Origin: CALKJU01 sp046349355
GTDB lineage: Bacteria; Pseudomonadota; Alphaproteobacteria; Geminicoccales; Geminicoccaceae
Assembly (NCBI GenBank): GCA_046349355.1
Contig: JAXMCM010000020.1
Coordinates: forward strand, 62,001-126,000
Direction: 5' to 3'
DNA length: 64,000 bases
Of this stretch, positions 48,060-55,539 are shown one piece after another; the stretch's first letter is position 1, and each line of letters begins with the position of its first letter. The notes beneath the pieces were generated by a model. That model was not told the DNA's origin, ran no database searches, and saw nothing but the letters and a program-made list of their open reading frames with translations. A program made the position numbers and the translations under genes.

Positions 48060-48808
48060 CAGATCACCTGGGCTTCTTGCTTGAGCTTGCCGACGAGCTC
48101 GTCGACCGAGCCGACCTTGATGCCCGACTGCCGCTTCGGCGGCTCCTCGACCTTCAGGTACTGCAGGCGCGGCGTGACATCGACGCCGAGATCGGCCGGC
48201 TTCACGACGTCGATCGGCTTCTTCTTGGCCTTCATGATGTTGGGCAGGCTGGCGTAGCGCGGCTCATTGAGGCGCAGGTCGACGGTCAGCACCGCCGGAA
48301 GCTTCACCACCAGGTTCTCGATGCCCTCGTCGACCTCGCGGGAGATCACGGCGTTGCCGTTGTCGATGGCCAGCTTGGAGATGAAGGTCGCCTGGCCCCA
48401 GCCGAGCAGGGCCGCCAGCATCTGGCCGGTCTGGTTGCTGTCGTCGTCGATCGCCTGCTTGCCGAGGATCACCAGCCCGGGCTGCTCGCGCTCGCACAAC
48501 GCCTTCAGGATCTTGGCCACGGCCAGGGGCTGCACGTCGGCCGGCGCCTCGACATGGATGGCGCGGTCGGCCCCCATCGCCAGGGCGGTCCGCAACGTCT
48601 CCTGGCACTTGGCCTCGCCGATCGAGACCGCGATGACCTCGCTCGCCACCCCGGCCTCGAGCAGCCGGATGGCCGCCTCGTTGGCGATCTCGTCGAAGGG
48701 GTTCATGGACATCTTGACGTTCGCCGTGTCCACGCCGGTGCCGTCGGCGCGAACGCGAATCTTCACGTTGTAGTCCACCACCCGTTTGACCGGGACGAGG
48801 ATCTTCAT
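48059..48808 (-). CDS. etfB: Electron transfer flavoprotein beta subunit
   Basis: This 249-residue partner of EtfA carries AMP. The start MKILVPVKRVVDYNVKIRVR and NMKMSMNPFDEIANEAAIRL-like segment (VKMSMNPFDEIA) are diagnostic, as is LGKQAIDDDSNQTGQMLAAL. It is the first gene of etfB-etfA-hbd. A well-formed promoter and a 15-bp palindrome lie upstream. Confidence 0.97.
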   Translation of the reverse strand: MKILVPVKRVVDYNVKIRVRADGTGVDTANVKMSMNPFDEIANEAAIRLLEAGVASEVIAVSIGEAKCQETLRTALAMGADRAIHVEAPADVQPLAVAKILKALCEREQPGLVILGKQAIDDDSNQTGQMLAALLGWGQATFISKLAIDNGNAVISREVDEGIENLVVKLPAVLTVDLRLNEPRYASLPNIMKAKKKPIDVVKPADLGVDVTPRLQYLKVEEPPKRQSGIKVGSVDELVGKLKQEAQVI

Positions 48809-48864
48809 CGGCGCAACCTTGTTAGCGAGAGGCCATCACCGGAAAGGGGTGGCCGAAGGCCCTA

Positions 48865-48879
48865 TTGTGCAGCGCACAA
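48865..48879. promoter_or_regulatory. 15-bp palindrome at the etfB transcription start
   Basis: TTGTGC and GCACAA flank a three-base spacer. The dyad overlaps the predicted transcription start of etfB, where a bound repressor would block initiation. It may belong to a fatty-acid or polyhydroxybutyrate regulator; the protein is not identified. Confidence 0.55.
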
Positions 48880-48881
48880 GA

Positions 48882-48910
48882 CGCATAGGTCCCGCTCCCG
48901 GCCTTGTCAA
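48882..48910 (-). promoter_or_regulatory. Promoter of etfBA-hbd
   Basis: A consensus TTGACA (48910-48905) is followed after 17 bp by TATGCG (48887-48882). The start would fall near 48875, giving a leader of about 67 bases. Confidence 0.6.
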
Positions 48911-48944
48911 TTGGACGGGACGGCAAGGCTGATGGTCTGACAGG

Positions 48945-49508
48945 CTACCGGTTGGCGCCCGGGACCCAGAGGACGTCCCGCCGTCCTCCGTCGTTCAGCC
49001 AGCGCGACATGACGAAGAGATGGTCCGACAACCTGTTGAGGTATCGGATCGCCGCCGGGTTCACCGCCTCGGCCTCGGACAGCTCCACGACGAGCCGCTC
49101 GGCCCGGCGGGTGACGGTGCGGGCGAGGTGCAGCGCCGCGGCGGCCGCGGTGCCGCCCGGCAGGACGAAGGAGGTCAGCGGCTGCAGCTCGGCGTTCATG
49201 CCATCGATCTCGCGCTCGAGCCGCTCGACCTGGCTCTCGCGGATGCGAAGCGCCTTGGCATCCTCGAAGTCGTGTCCGGGGCGGCAGAGGTCGGCCCCGA
49301 GGTCGAACAGGTCGTTCTGGATCCGCCCGAGCATGGCATCGGCGTCGCCCCCGGTGTGCTGGCGGGCGAGGCCGATGGTGGCATTGGCCTCGTCGACGGT
49401 GCCGTAGGCAGAGACACGGGCGGTGTGCTTGGCGACGCGGGTGCCGTCGCCGAGCGACGTTTTCCCCTGGTCGCCACCCTTCGTGTAGATGCGGCTCAGG
49501 ACGACCAT
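48945..49508 (-). CDS. pduO: PduO-type cob(I)alamin adenosyltransferase
   Basis: This 187-residue enzyme moves adenosyl from ATP to cob(I)alamin to make coenzyme B12. The N-terminal RIYTKGGDQGKTSLGDGTRV binds ATP. VSAYGTVDEANATIGLARQH, TSFVLPGGTAAAAALHLART and RYLNRLSDHLFVMSRW complete the PduO/MMAB signature. It precedes a HIG1-like gene by about 8 bp on the same strand as etfBA. Methylmalonyl-CoA mutase, a likely user, is not in the window. Confidence 0.95.
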   Translation of the reverse strand: MVVLSRIYTKGGDQGKTSLGDGTRVAKHTARVSAYGTVDEANATIGLARQHTGGDADAMLGRIQNDLFDLGADLCRPGHDFEDAKALRIRESQVERLEREIDGMNAELQPLTSFVLPGGTAAAAALHLARTVTRRAERLVVELSEAEAVNPAAIRYLNRLSDHLFVMSRWLNDGGRRDVLWVPGANR

Positions 49509-49515
49509 CGACGCC

Positions 49516-49707
49516 TCAATGCTGCGACATCAGGAGCAGGCCCAGCAGCACGACGGCAACGAACTGCAGGGCGACGCGGGCGCGCATCAGCTTGTTGCCG
49601 TAGCGCGTGTTGAAGCTGCCGCCGTGGATGAAGCCGAAGATGCCGATGAGCAGCACCGTCGCCGTCGCCAGCATGGCGCAGATCAGCAGGAAGGCTACGG
49701 GGTTCAT
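49516..49707 (-). CDS. HIG1-domain twin-transmembrane protein
   Basis: This 63-residue inner-membrane protein has two helices: NPVAFLLICAMLATATVLLI and VALQFVAVVLLGLLLMSQH. The loop GGSFNTRYGNKLMRARVALQ is the HIG1 (hypoxia-induced) signature. In mitochondria these proteins join respiratory supercomplexes; in alphaproteobacteria the role is inferred to be similar. ATG at 49707 has GGAG eight bases upstream; a longer start adds 18 residues. It is co-directional with and only a few bases upstream of the adenosyltransferase gene. Confidence 0.85.
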   Translation of the reverse strand: MNPVAFLLICAMLATATVLLIGIFGFIHGGSFNTRYGNKLMRARVALQFVAVVLLGLLLMSQH

Positions 49708-49806
49708 CGCGATCTCCGGCGGCTGTGCCGCTTCAGGTGCGCATTCTACGGTGTCGCACAACCTTCGGATGCCGGCAGCGGATGCGACACGGACGCACGG
49801 CCGTCC

Positions 49807-50724
49807 TCAGAACTGAGCCGTGTCCCGCCCTAGCCAGGCGGCCCCGCGTACCCCGGTGCTGTCACCATGCATCGCCGGCACCAGCCGGTTGGCGACATGG
49901 TCGGAGAACACGTAGCGGACGAGGCGCGGTGGCACGTTCTTGTAGAGCCGCTCGACGTTGGACATGCCGCCCGCCAGCACGATGACGTCCGGGTCCAGCA
50001 CGTTGATGATGGTGGCGAGCCCACGGGCCAGCCGATCCTCATAGGCGTTGAGCGCCCAGTCGCAGGCATGGTCGCCGGCGGCGGCCCGCTTGACGATCTC
50101 CGGCGACGGCAACGCCTCGCCGTAGGTACGGCGGTAGTCGTCGGCGAGGCCGGTCCCCGACAGCCAGGTCTCGATGCAGCCGTACCGGCCACAATAGCAG
50201 GCCGGGCCCGGCCGCTCGTCCTCACGCGGCGTCGGCAGCGGGTTGTGGCCCCATTCGCCGCCGATGGCGTTGGCCCCGGCAACCACCTTGCCGCCGACGA
50301 CGACGCCACCTCCGACACCGGTGCCGAGGATGACCGCGAAGACCACCTGGGCGCCGGCGCCGGCACCGTCCGTTGCCTCGGACAGGGCGAGGCAATTGGC
50401 ATCGTTGGCCAGGGCCACCGGCCGGTCGAGCTTGGCGATGAGGTCCTTGTCCAGCTTGCGGCCGTTGAGCCAGGTCGAATTGGCGTTCTTGATCAGCCCG
50501 GTCGCCGGCGAGATTGCCCCCGGATGCCCGACCCCGACCGTCGCCCGCTCGCCCAGCGCCTTCTCGACCTCGGCGACGAGGTCGCGGATCGCGTCGAGCG
50601 TGCCCTCGTAGGAACCGCGCGGCGTCGGCCGGCGGACCCGCTGCAGCTCTCGCCCATCCCGGTCGAGGGCCACGACCTCGATTTTGGTACCGCCGAGGTC
50701 CACCCCGATGGCGTATTGTCTCAC
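49807..50724 (-). CDS. ROK family sugar kinase (fructokinase-like)
   Basis: This 305-residue ATP-dependent sugar kinase starts with GVDLGGTKIEVVALDRDG (ATP-binding DLGGT). The middle has VALANDANCLALSEA with the catalytic Asp. The ROK zinc motif is present: GGEWGHNPLP then GPACYCGRYGCIETWLSG, with one His and three Cys. It resembles Mak fructokinase and N-acetylglucosamine kinase; the two cannot be told apart by eye. No sugar operon is next to it. Confidence 0.9.
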   Translation of the reverse strand: MRQYAIGVDLGGTKIEVVALDRDGRELQRVRRPTPRGSYEGTLDAIRDLVAEVEKALGERATVGVGHPGAISPATGLIKNANSTWLNGRKLDKDLIAKLDRPVALANDANCLALSEATDGAGAGAQVVFAVILGTGVGGGVVVGGKVVAGANAIGGEWGHNPLPTPREDERPGPACYCGRYGCIETWLSGTGLADDYRRTYGEALPSPEIVKRAAAGDHACDWALNAYEDRLARGLATIINVLDPDVIVLAGGMSNVERLYKNVPPRLVRYVFSDHVANRLVPAMHGDSTGVRGAAWLGRDTAQF

Positions 50725-50773
50725 CGCGCCCCCCGTGCTGCTGGCGCCGTTATAGGCGGCGCCGCGCGGCCGG

Positions 50774-51745
50774 TCACGCCGCGGGGCGAACGGTCACCGT
50801 GACCTGGCGCGAGGCGTCGTCCGGCAGCAGCTGCTGGCGGATGCGCAGGTTGCGGCCCGGGCCGGCACGGTCGAGGACCTCGGCGACGCGGGCCATTCGC
50901 CGCTCGGCGATCCAGCGGGCGAAGTCCCGCGCCTTCTGGTCCTTCGCTCCGGGCGCCACGGCCGCCGCCAGCACCACCTCCCAGCGCCGCGCCCGATCGA
51001 GCCCTGCGGCCAGCGCCTCGAGCTGCGCTGCCGCTCCGTCCGGCAGGAAGCTGTTGTCCGCATCGAAGGCCAGCGCCAGCGACCCGGCCGGCGGACCGGC
51101 CGGAGGCCCTGCCGCAGGTTCGGGCGGCGGCGCCTCGGCGCGCGGTGGATCGGGCGGTTTCGGCTTCTTGGGCAAGGGCGGGGCCTTGCCCGCAGCCGGC
51201 GTCGCCGCCGCCGCTCGGTCTTGCTCAGGCTCGGGCTCGGCACGGGCCGGCGGCGTCGGCACCTGGGCCAGGTTCTTGCCGTCGCAGTCGTCGCCCTCGG
51301 TGAGACGGAACACCCACAACGTCACCTGGGCCGCGCGCAGCGCGAACTGCCAGTCCCAGACGCTGGCGATGGCGGGGGCCGGCAGGCCGGCGCCGACCAG
51401 CTCGGCCTGGACGCGGTCGGCGCGGGCGCGGGCGAGCCGGTGCGCCGCCAGCGTGTCGCCATCGCTGCCGGGGCCGGGCTCGACATGGCCGATGGCCTGG
51501 GCGGTCAGGAAGCAGTCGGTGGCGAGGCTGCGGGCCAGCGCGTCGAGCGCTTCGCGCGTCGGCGCGTCTAGGCGCTCGGCACCGGTTTCGAAGGGAATTG
51601 CGTGGACGGTGACCCGCGCCACCCGTCCATCCTTCAGCACCAGCGGCATCGGCGCCAGTGCCTGCGTCAGCTCGGCCGCGACCACGGCCGTGGCGCTCAG
51701 GGCACCCACGGCGAGCCAACCCAGCAATCCAGCCAGCCTGCGCAC
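50774..51745 (-). CDS. Exported protein with two OmpA-like halves
   Basis: This 323-residue protein has a signal peptide (LLGWLAVGALSATAVVAAEL). Residues about 40-160 form a full OmpA-C-like domain (HAIPFETGAERLDAPTREAL then AHRLARARADRVQAELVGAG). Residues 165-225 are a Pro/Ala linker, and about 228-320 form a second, shorter OmpA-like unit (FDADNSFLPDGAAAQL then RRMARVAEVLDRAGPG). The usual peptidoglycan-binding NxxLSxxRA is changed to AHRLARARAD in the first and lost in the second. It is probably a periplasmic or envelope protein. No beta-barrel is present, so it is not a porin. Confidence 0.68.
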   Translation of the reverse strand: MRRLAGLLGWLAVGALSATAVVAAELTQALAPMPLVLKDGRVARVTVHAIPFETGAERLDAPTREALDALARSLATDCFLTAQAIGHVEPGPGSDGDTLAAHRLARARADRVQAELVGAGLPAPAIASVWDWQFALRAAQVTLWVFRLTEGDDCDGKNLAQVPTPPARAEPEPEQDRAAAATPAAGKAPPLPKKPKPPDPPRAEAPPPEPAAGPPAGPPAGSLALAFDADNSFLPDGAAAQLEALAAGLDRARRWEVVLAAAVAPGAKDQKARDFARWIAERRMARVAEVLDRAGPGRNLRIRQQLLPDDASRQVTVTVRPAA

Positions 51746-51827
51746 GCCGGCCTCACTCTCAACTATGAGGCGATCAGACTAGCAGTTTATTGCGCAATCG
51801 TTCAATCGCCAACGACCCAAAACGAAG

Positions 51828-51848
51828 GGCCCGCGACGAGCGCGGGCC
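51828..51848 (-). terminator. Intrinsic terminator of rpmG
   Basis: On the minus strand GGCCCGCG pairs with CGCGGGCC around CTCGT, and CTTCGTTTT follows. It lies about 45 bp after the rpmG stop and is the best intrinsic terminator in the window. Confidence 0.8.
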
Positions 51849-51891
51849 TGTCCGTTCGATCGGCGGGGCGGGCCTGCGTCGGCCCGCCGGC

Positions 51892-52059
51892 TCACTTGAT
51901 CTTGGCTTCCTTGAACTCGACGTGCTTGCGAGCCTTCGGATCGTACTTCCGGAAGGTCATCTTCTCGGTGGTGTTCCGGGGATTCTTCTTGGTCGTGTAG
52001 AAGTACCCGGTGCCCGCCGTGCTGACGAGCTTGATGAGAACCGTAGCTGGCTTGGCCAT
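51892..52059 (-). CDS. rpmG: 50S ribosomal protein L33
   Basis: This 55-residue ribosomal protein begins MAKPATVLIKLVSTAGTGYF and ends YDPKARKHVEFKEAKIK. It is the alphaproteobacterial cysteine-free form, without the CxxC pairs of zinc-binding L33, so it needs no zinc. It has its own promoter in the end of the MFS gene and a strong terminator downstream. It was recognised directly from the sequence because it is short. Confidence 0.95.
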   Translation of the reverse strand: MAKPATVLIKLVSTAGTGYFYTTKKNPRNTTEKMTFRKYDPKARKHVEFKEAKIK

Positions 52060-52098
52060 GGTAGCCGTTCCTGGGGAGGCGATCGCAAAGGTGCGCGG

Positions 52099-52126
52099 AA
52101 CATAGGGACCGCCCCGCCCCTGTCAA
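52099..52126 (-). promoter_or_regulatory. rpmG promoter
   Basis: TTGACA (52126-52121) and TATGTT (52104-52099) are separated by 16 bp. The -35 overlaps the last codon of the MFS gene. Transcription would start near 52092, leaving a leader of about 33 bases. Confidence 0.6.
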
Positions 52127-53262
52127 GCGACGGGCGCACGCAGCCTCGGTGCGACCGCCAGGAGGGCGAGCAGCGGCACCATGCTGAGCCATGGCAGCGA
52201 CGCCGCGCCGAACAGGTCGATGCCGCCGCCGAGGATCGCCGGGCCGAGCACCGCACCGATCTCGAAGACCACGACGAAACCGGTGGCGGCGGCGGCCATC
52301 TCCGAGCCCTTGAAGCTCTGGCCCAGCAGGGCCATCGCCAGCGTGTAGAGACCGCCCATCACGCCGCCCATCAGCGCCAGCAGCGGCCATAGCAGCCACG
52401 GATGCGCCACGGCCGGGCCCACGGCGGCCAGCGACAGCAGCGACAGGATCGTGCAGACGACGGTGATCTGGCGCCGTCCGAAGCGGTCCGACGCCCAGCC
52501 CAGCGGGATCTGCAGGATGATGTTGCCGGCGATCCACGCGCTCAGCACCATCGCCGCCGCCGACTCGCTCAGCGAGACGGCGAGCCCCCAGAGCGGCAGC
52601 AGCCCGAAGAACGCGGCCTCGACGAAACCGAACACGAACACCGTGGCGATCGCCAGCGGCGCGCGGTGCAGCACCGGCAGGACCTTGGGTCGCTCGTGGC
52701 TGGTACCGGCGAGCGCGCGGTTGGCAGCGGCCGTCATCGAGGCCGGGATCAGGCCCAGCGCCAGCAGGCCGGCGGCAACGAGGAATGGCGGCCAGCCCTC
52801 GTGGCCGGCCAGCGCCACGACCAGCGGTCCGGCCGTGTAGCCGACCGAGAACAGGGTGCCGTAGAGGCCGATGAGGCGCCCGCGGTCCTGCTCCGGCGCG
52901 AGCGCGTTCACCGCCGCCTCGCTCATGATGAACAGGAGGCCGCTGCCGGTGCCGATGAGCAGGCGCATCGGGAACCAAAGCCAGGGCTCGATGGCGAGCG
53001 GCATCACCAGAATGGCGGCGATGATGGTGAGCAGCGCCAGCTGCATGCAGCCGACCGCACCCAGCCGCGTCGTCAGCCGGCCGACGAACGGGGCGACGAG
53101 AAAGATGCCCAGCCCGTGCATCGCCGTGTTGGCACCGATCAGCGTGTCGGACCAGCCATGGGCGTCCATGACCAGCGACGTCAGCGGCGACACCAGGGCC
53201 AGCGTCGTGCCGGCCAGGGTCGAGGTGACCATGACCAGCGCCATGTCGCGCCAGCCGGTCAC
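52123..53262 (-). CDS. MFS transporter
   Basis: This 379-residue major facilitator protein has about twelve helices. The loop 2-3 motif VGRLTTRLGAVG and its repeat WASDRFGRRQITVVC after helix 7-8 are clear MFS signatures. FIMSEAAVNALAPEQDRGRL suits the group of small sugar or drug transporters related to YfkF/YcaD. GTG at 53262 is used (MTGWRDMALV); ATG at 53244 is possible. It follows rnr by 17 bp in the block that ends with rpmG. Substrate unknown. Confidence 0.85.
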   Translation of the reverse strand: MTGWRDMALVMVTSTLAGTTLALVSPLTSLVMDAHGWSDTLIGANTAMHGLGIFLVAPFVGRLTTRLGAVGCMQLALLTIIAAILVMPLAIEPWLWFPMRLLIGTGSGLLFIMSEAAVNALAPEQDRGRLIGLYGTLFSVGYTAGPLVVALAGHEGWPPFLVAAGLLALGLIPASMTAAANRALAGTSHERPKVLPVLHRAPLAIATVFVFGFVEAAFFGLLPLWGLAVSLSESAAAMVLSAWIAGNIILQIPLGWASDRFGRRQITVVCTILSLLSLAAVGPAVAHPWLLWPLLALMGGVMGGLYTLAMALLGQSFKGSEMAAAATGFVVVFEIGAVLGPAILGGGIDLFGAASLPWLSMVPLLALLAVAPRLRAPVA

Positions 53263-53279
53263 CGGGACGGTCGTTGTGC

Positions 53280-55529
53280 TCAGCGGCGACGTCCGCGCGG
53301 CGGGCCGCCCCGGCGGCCGACCGGTCCGCGCTGGCCCTTGCGCCACGCCGTCCTGGCCAGCTCGGCGCCGCGCGCGCGCTCGTGGCTCTCCAGCCGGAAC
53401 GAGAGCGAGCCGGTGAGGGTGTCGACTTCGGCGAGCAGCACCCGGACGACGTCGCCGAGGCCGAAGCTCTCGCCGTAGCGCTGGCCGACGAGCGCGTGGT
53501 GCCGCTCGTCGTGCACGAAGGCGTCGTCGCCGAGCGAGGAGACCGGCACGAGCCCGTCGGCACCGGTCTCGTCGAGGGTGACGAACAGGCCGAACCGCTG
53601 CACGCCGGTGACCCGTCCGGCGAACACCGAGCCGGCACGATCGGCCATGAACAGGGCCACGTAGCGCTCGAGCGCCCGCCGCTCGGCCTCCATCGACCGC
53701 CGCTCGCAGCGCGACAGGTGCTGGCCCAGCTCGTCGAGCCTGGTCTGCTCGACGTCCGGCGGGAGCGGCCCCTCGCCGAGCTTGAACGCGCGGATCAGCG
53801 CGCGATGCACGACGAGGTCGCTGTAGCGCCGGATGGGCGAGGTGAAGTGGGCGTAGCGTTTCAGATGCAGGCCGAAATGGCCGATGTTGCGGGGCGTGTA
53901 GATGGCCTGGGCCTGGGCGCGCAGCACGAAACTGGCGATCATCTCGCGCAGCTCGTGGTCGGCCAGCCGCTCCAGCAGCCGGGTGAAGTCGCCCGGACGG
54001 TTGGCCGTGGCACTCCATGGCACGCCGAGCCGCTCGAGGAACTGGGCCAGTGCCTCCAGCCGCTGCGGGTCCGGCTTGTCGTGCACCCGGTAGAGGCAGA
54101 CCTCGTTGGCCGCCTCCAGCGCCTGCGCCGCGGCGACGTTGGCCGCGATCATCAGTTCCTCGATCAGCATGTGCGCCGCCACGCGCTGGCGCGGCCGGAT
54201 GTCGACCGGATTGCCGCCGTCGTCGAGGATCACCCGGCGTTCGGGCAGGTCGAGCTCGATGGTGCCGCGCTTGCGCCGTGCCGCCGCCAGAACCTCATAC
54301 ACCGCGTAGAGCGGGCGGATGACCGGCTCGAGCAGCGGCGCGGTGAGCTCGTCGGTCTGGCCGTCGATCGCGGCCTGCACCTGGGTGTAGGTCAGCCGCG
54401 CCCTCGAGCGCATCAGCCCGCGGTGAAAGCGGTGCCAGAACAGCTTGCCGTTGCGGTCGAAGCGCATCTCGACGGCGAGGCAGGCCCTGTCGCCGTCGGG
54501 TCGCAACGAGCAGAGGTCGTTGGACAGCGCCTCCGGCAGCATCGGGATGACGCGGTCCGGGAAATAGACCGAGTTGCCGCGCTCGCGGGCTGCCCGGTCC
54601 AGGGCGTCGCCCGGGCGGACGTACCAGGCGACATCGGCGATGGCGACGAACGCCCGGTGCCCCTCCGGATTGGCCGGGTCGGTATCGGCCGTGGCCCAGA
54701 CCGCATCGTCGAAGTCGCGGGCGTCCTCGCCGTCGATGGTGACGAGGTCCAGGTGGCGGAGATCCGTCCGGCGACCGAGCTCGACCGGCACTGCGGCCGC
54801 AGCCTGCTCGAGCGCGTCGGTGGCGAAGACCATCGGCAGCTCGGCCTGGACCGCCACCATCAGGCTCAGCGCCTTCGGGTCGTCCGGGCTGCCCAGCCGT
54901 TCGACCACCCGCGCCTGGGGCAGGGCCAGCCGCCGCCCGGGCAGGACCTGGCAGCGGACAAGGTCGCCGACCCCGGCATCGCCGACATCGCGCGGCGACA
55001 CGCGGAACTCGGTCTTGGCCTTGCGGTCGGCCGAGCGCAGCCGGTAGCCGTCGGCGGCGATTGCAAGGATGCCGACGATCTCCTTGGGCAGTTGCGGCAG
55101 GACCTTGATCAGCCGCGCCTCGTAGTGTCCGCCATATTGCCGGCGCAGCTTGGCCAGGAGCCGGTCGCCCACGGCCGGCGCCGCATTCTCCAGCGTCTCG
55201 GTCGGCAGCAGGATCTGCAGGTCGGGCAGATCGGGCGAGCGCAGCACGAGGTCACCCTGGTCGTCGATGGCGACGACGTCGACGACGCCGACTGGCGGCA
55301 GCTTGCCCGGGGCCGCCGGTGCCTGGTCGGGCCTGGGCTTGCGCCGGCGCAGGTCGATCTCGCCGTCGCGCTCGAGCTCGCGCAGGAGTCGCTTCAGCTC
55401 GACCTTGTCCTTGCCGCCCACGGCAAACGCCTCGAGCACGTCGCGCTTGCGCGCGGCCGGTGTCTGCTCGAGCCAGCGCAGGATCTCGTCGCGTGTCGGG
55501 AGGGTAGCTGCCGGCTGGCCGCGCGGCAT
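53280..55529 (-). CDS. rnr: Ribonuclease R
   Basis: This 749-residue 3'-5' exoribonuclease degrades structured RNA. An N-terminal winged-helix (RDEILRWLEQTPAARKRDVL) and cold-shock domains precede the RNB catalytic domain. The Mg2+-binding IDGEDARDFDDAVWA lies near residue 274. The family segments VYFPDRVIPMLPEALSNDLCSL and YTPRNIGHFGLHLKRYAHFTSP follow, with an S1 domain (FVTLDETGADGLVPVSSLG) near the end. Length is normal. It lies 10 bp downstream of topA on the same strand. Confidence 0.96.
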   Translation of the reverse strand: MPRGQPAATLPTRDEILRWLEQTPAARKRDVLEAFAVGGKDKVELKRLLRELERDGEIDLRRRKPRPDQAPAAPGKLPPVGVVDVVAIDDQGDLVLRSPDLPDLQILLPTETLENAAPAVGDRLLAKLRRQYGGHYEARLIKVLPQLPKEIVGILAIAADGYRLRSADRKAKTEFRVSPRDVGDAGVGDLVRCQVLPGRRLALPQARVVERLGSPDDPKALSLMVAVQAELPMVFATDALEQAAAAVPVELGRRTDLRHLDLVTIDGEDARDFDDAVWATADTDPANPEGHRAFVAIADVAWYVRPGDALDRAARERGNSVYFPDRVIPMLPEALSNDLCSLRPDGDRACLAVEMRFDRNGKLFWHRFHRGLMRSRARLTYTQVQAAIDGQTDELTAPLLEPVIRPLYAVYEVLAAARRKRGTIELDLPERRVILDDGGNPVDIRPRQRVAAHMLIEELMIAANVAAAQALEAANEVCLYRVHDKPDPQRLEALAQFLERLGVPWSATANRPGDFTRLLERLADHELREMIASFVLRAQAQAIYTPRNIGHFGLHLKRYAHFTSPIRRYSDLVVHRALIRAFKLGEGPLPPDVEQTRLDELGQHLSRCERRSMEAERRALERYVALFMADRAGSVFAGRVTGVQRFGLFVTLDETGADGLVPVSSLGDDAFVHDERHHALVGQRYGESFGLGDVVRVLLAEVDTLTGSLSFRLESHERARGAELARTAWRKGQRGPVGRRGGPPRGRRR

Positions 55530-55539
55530 GCGCGCGGCC

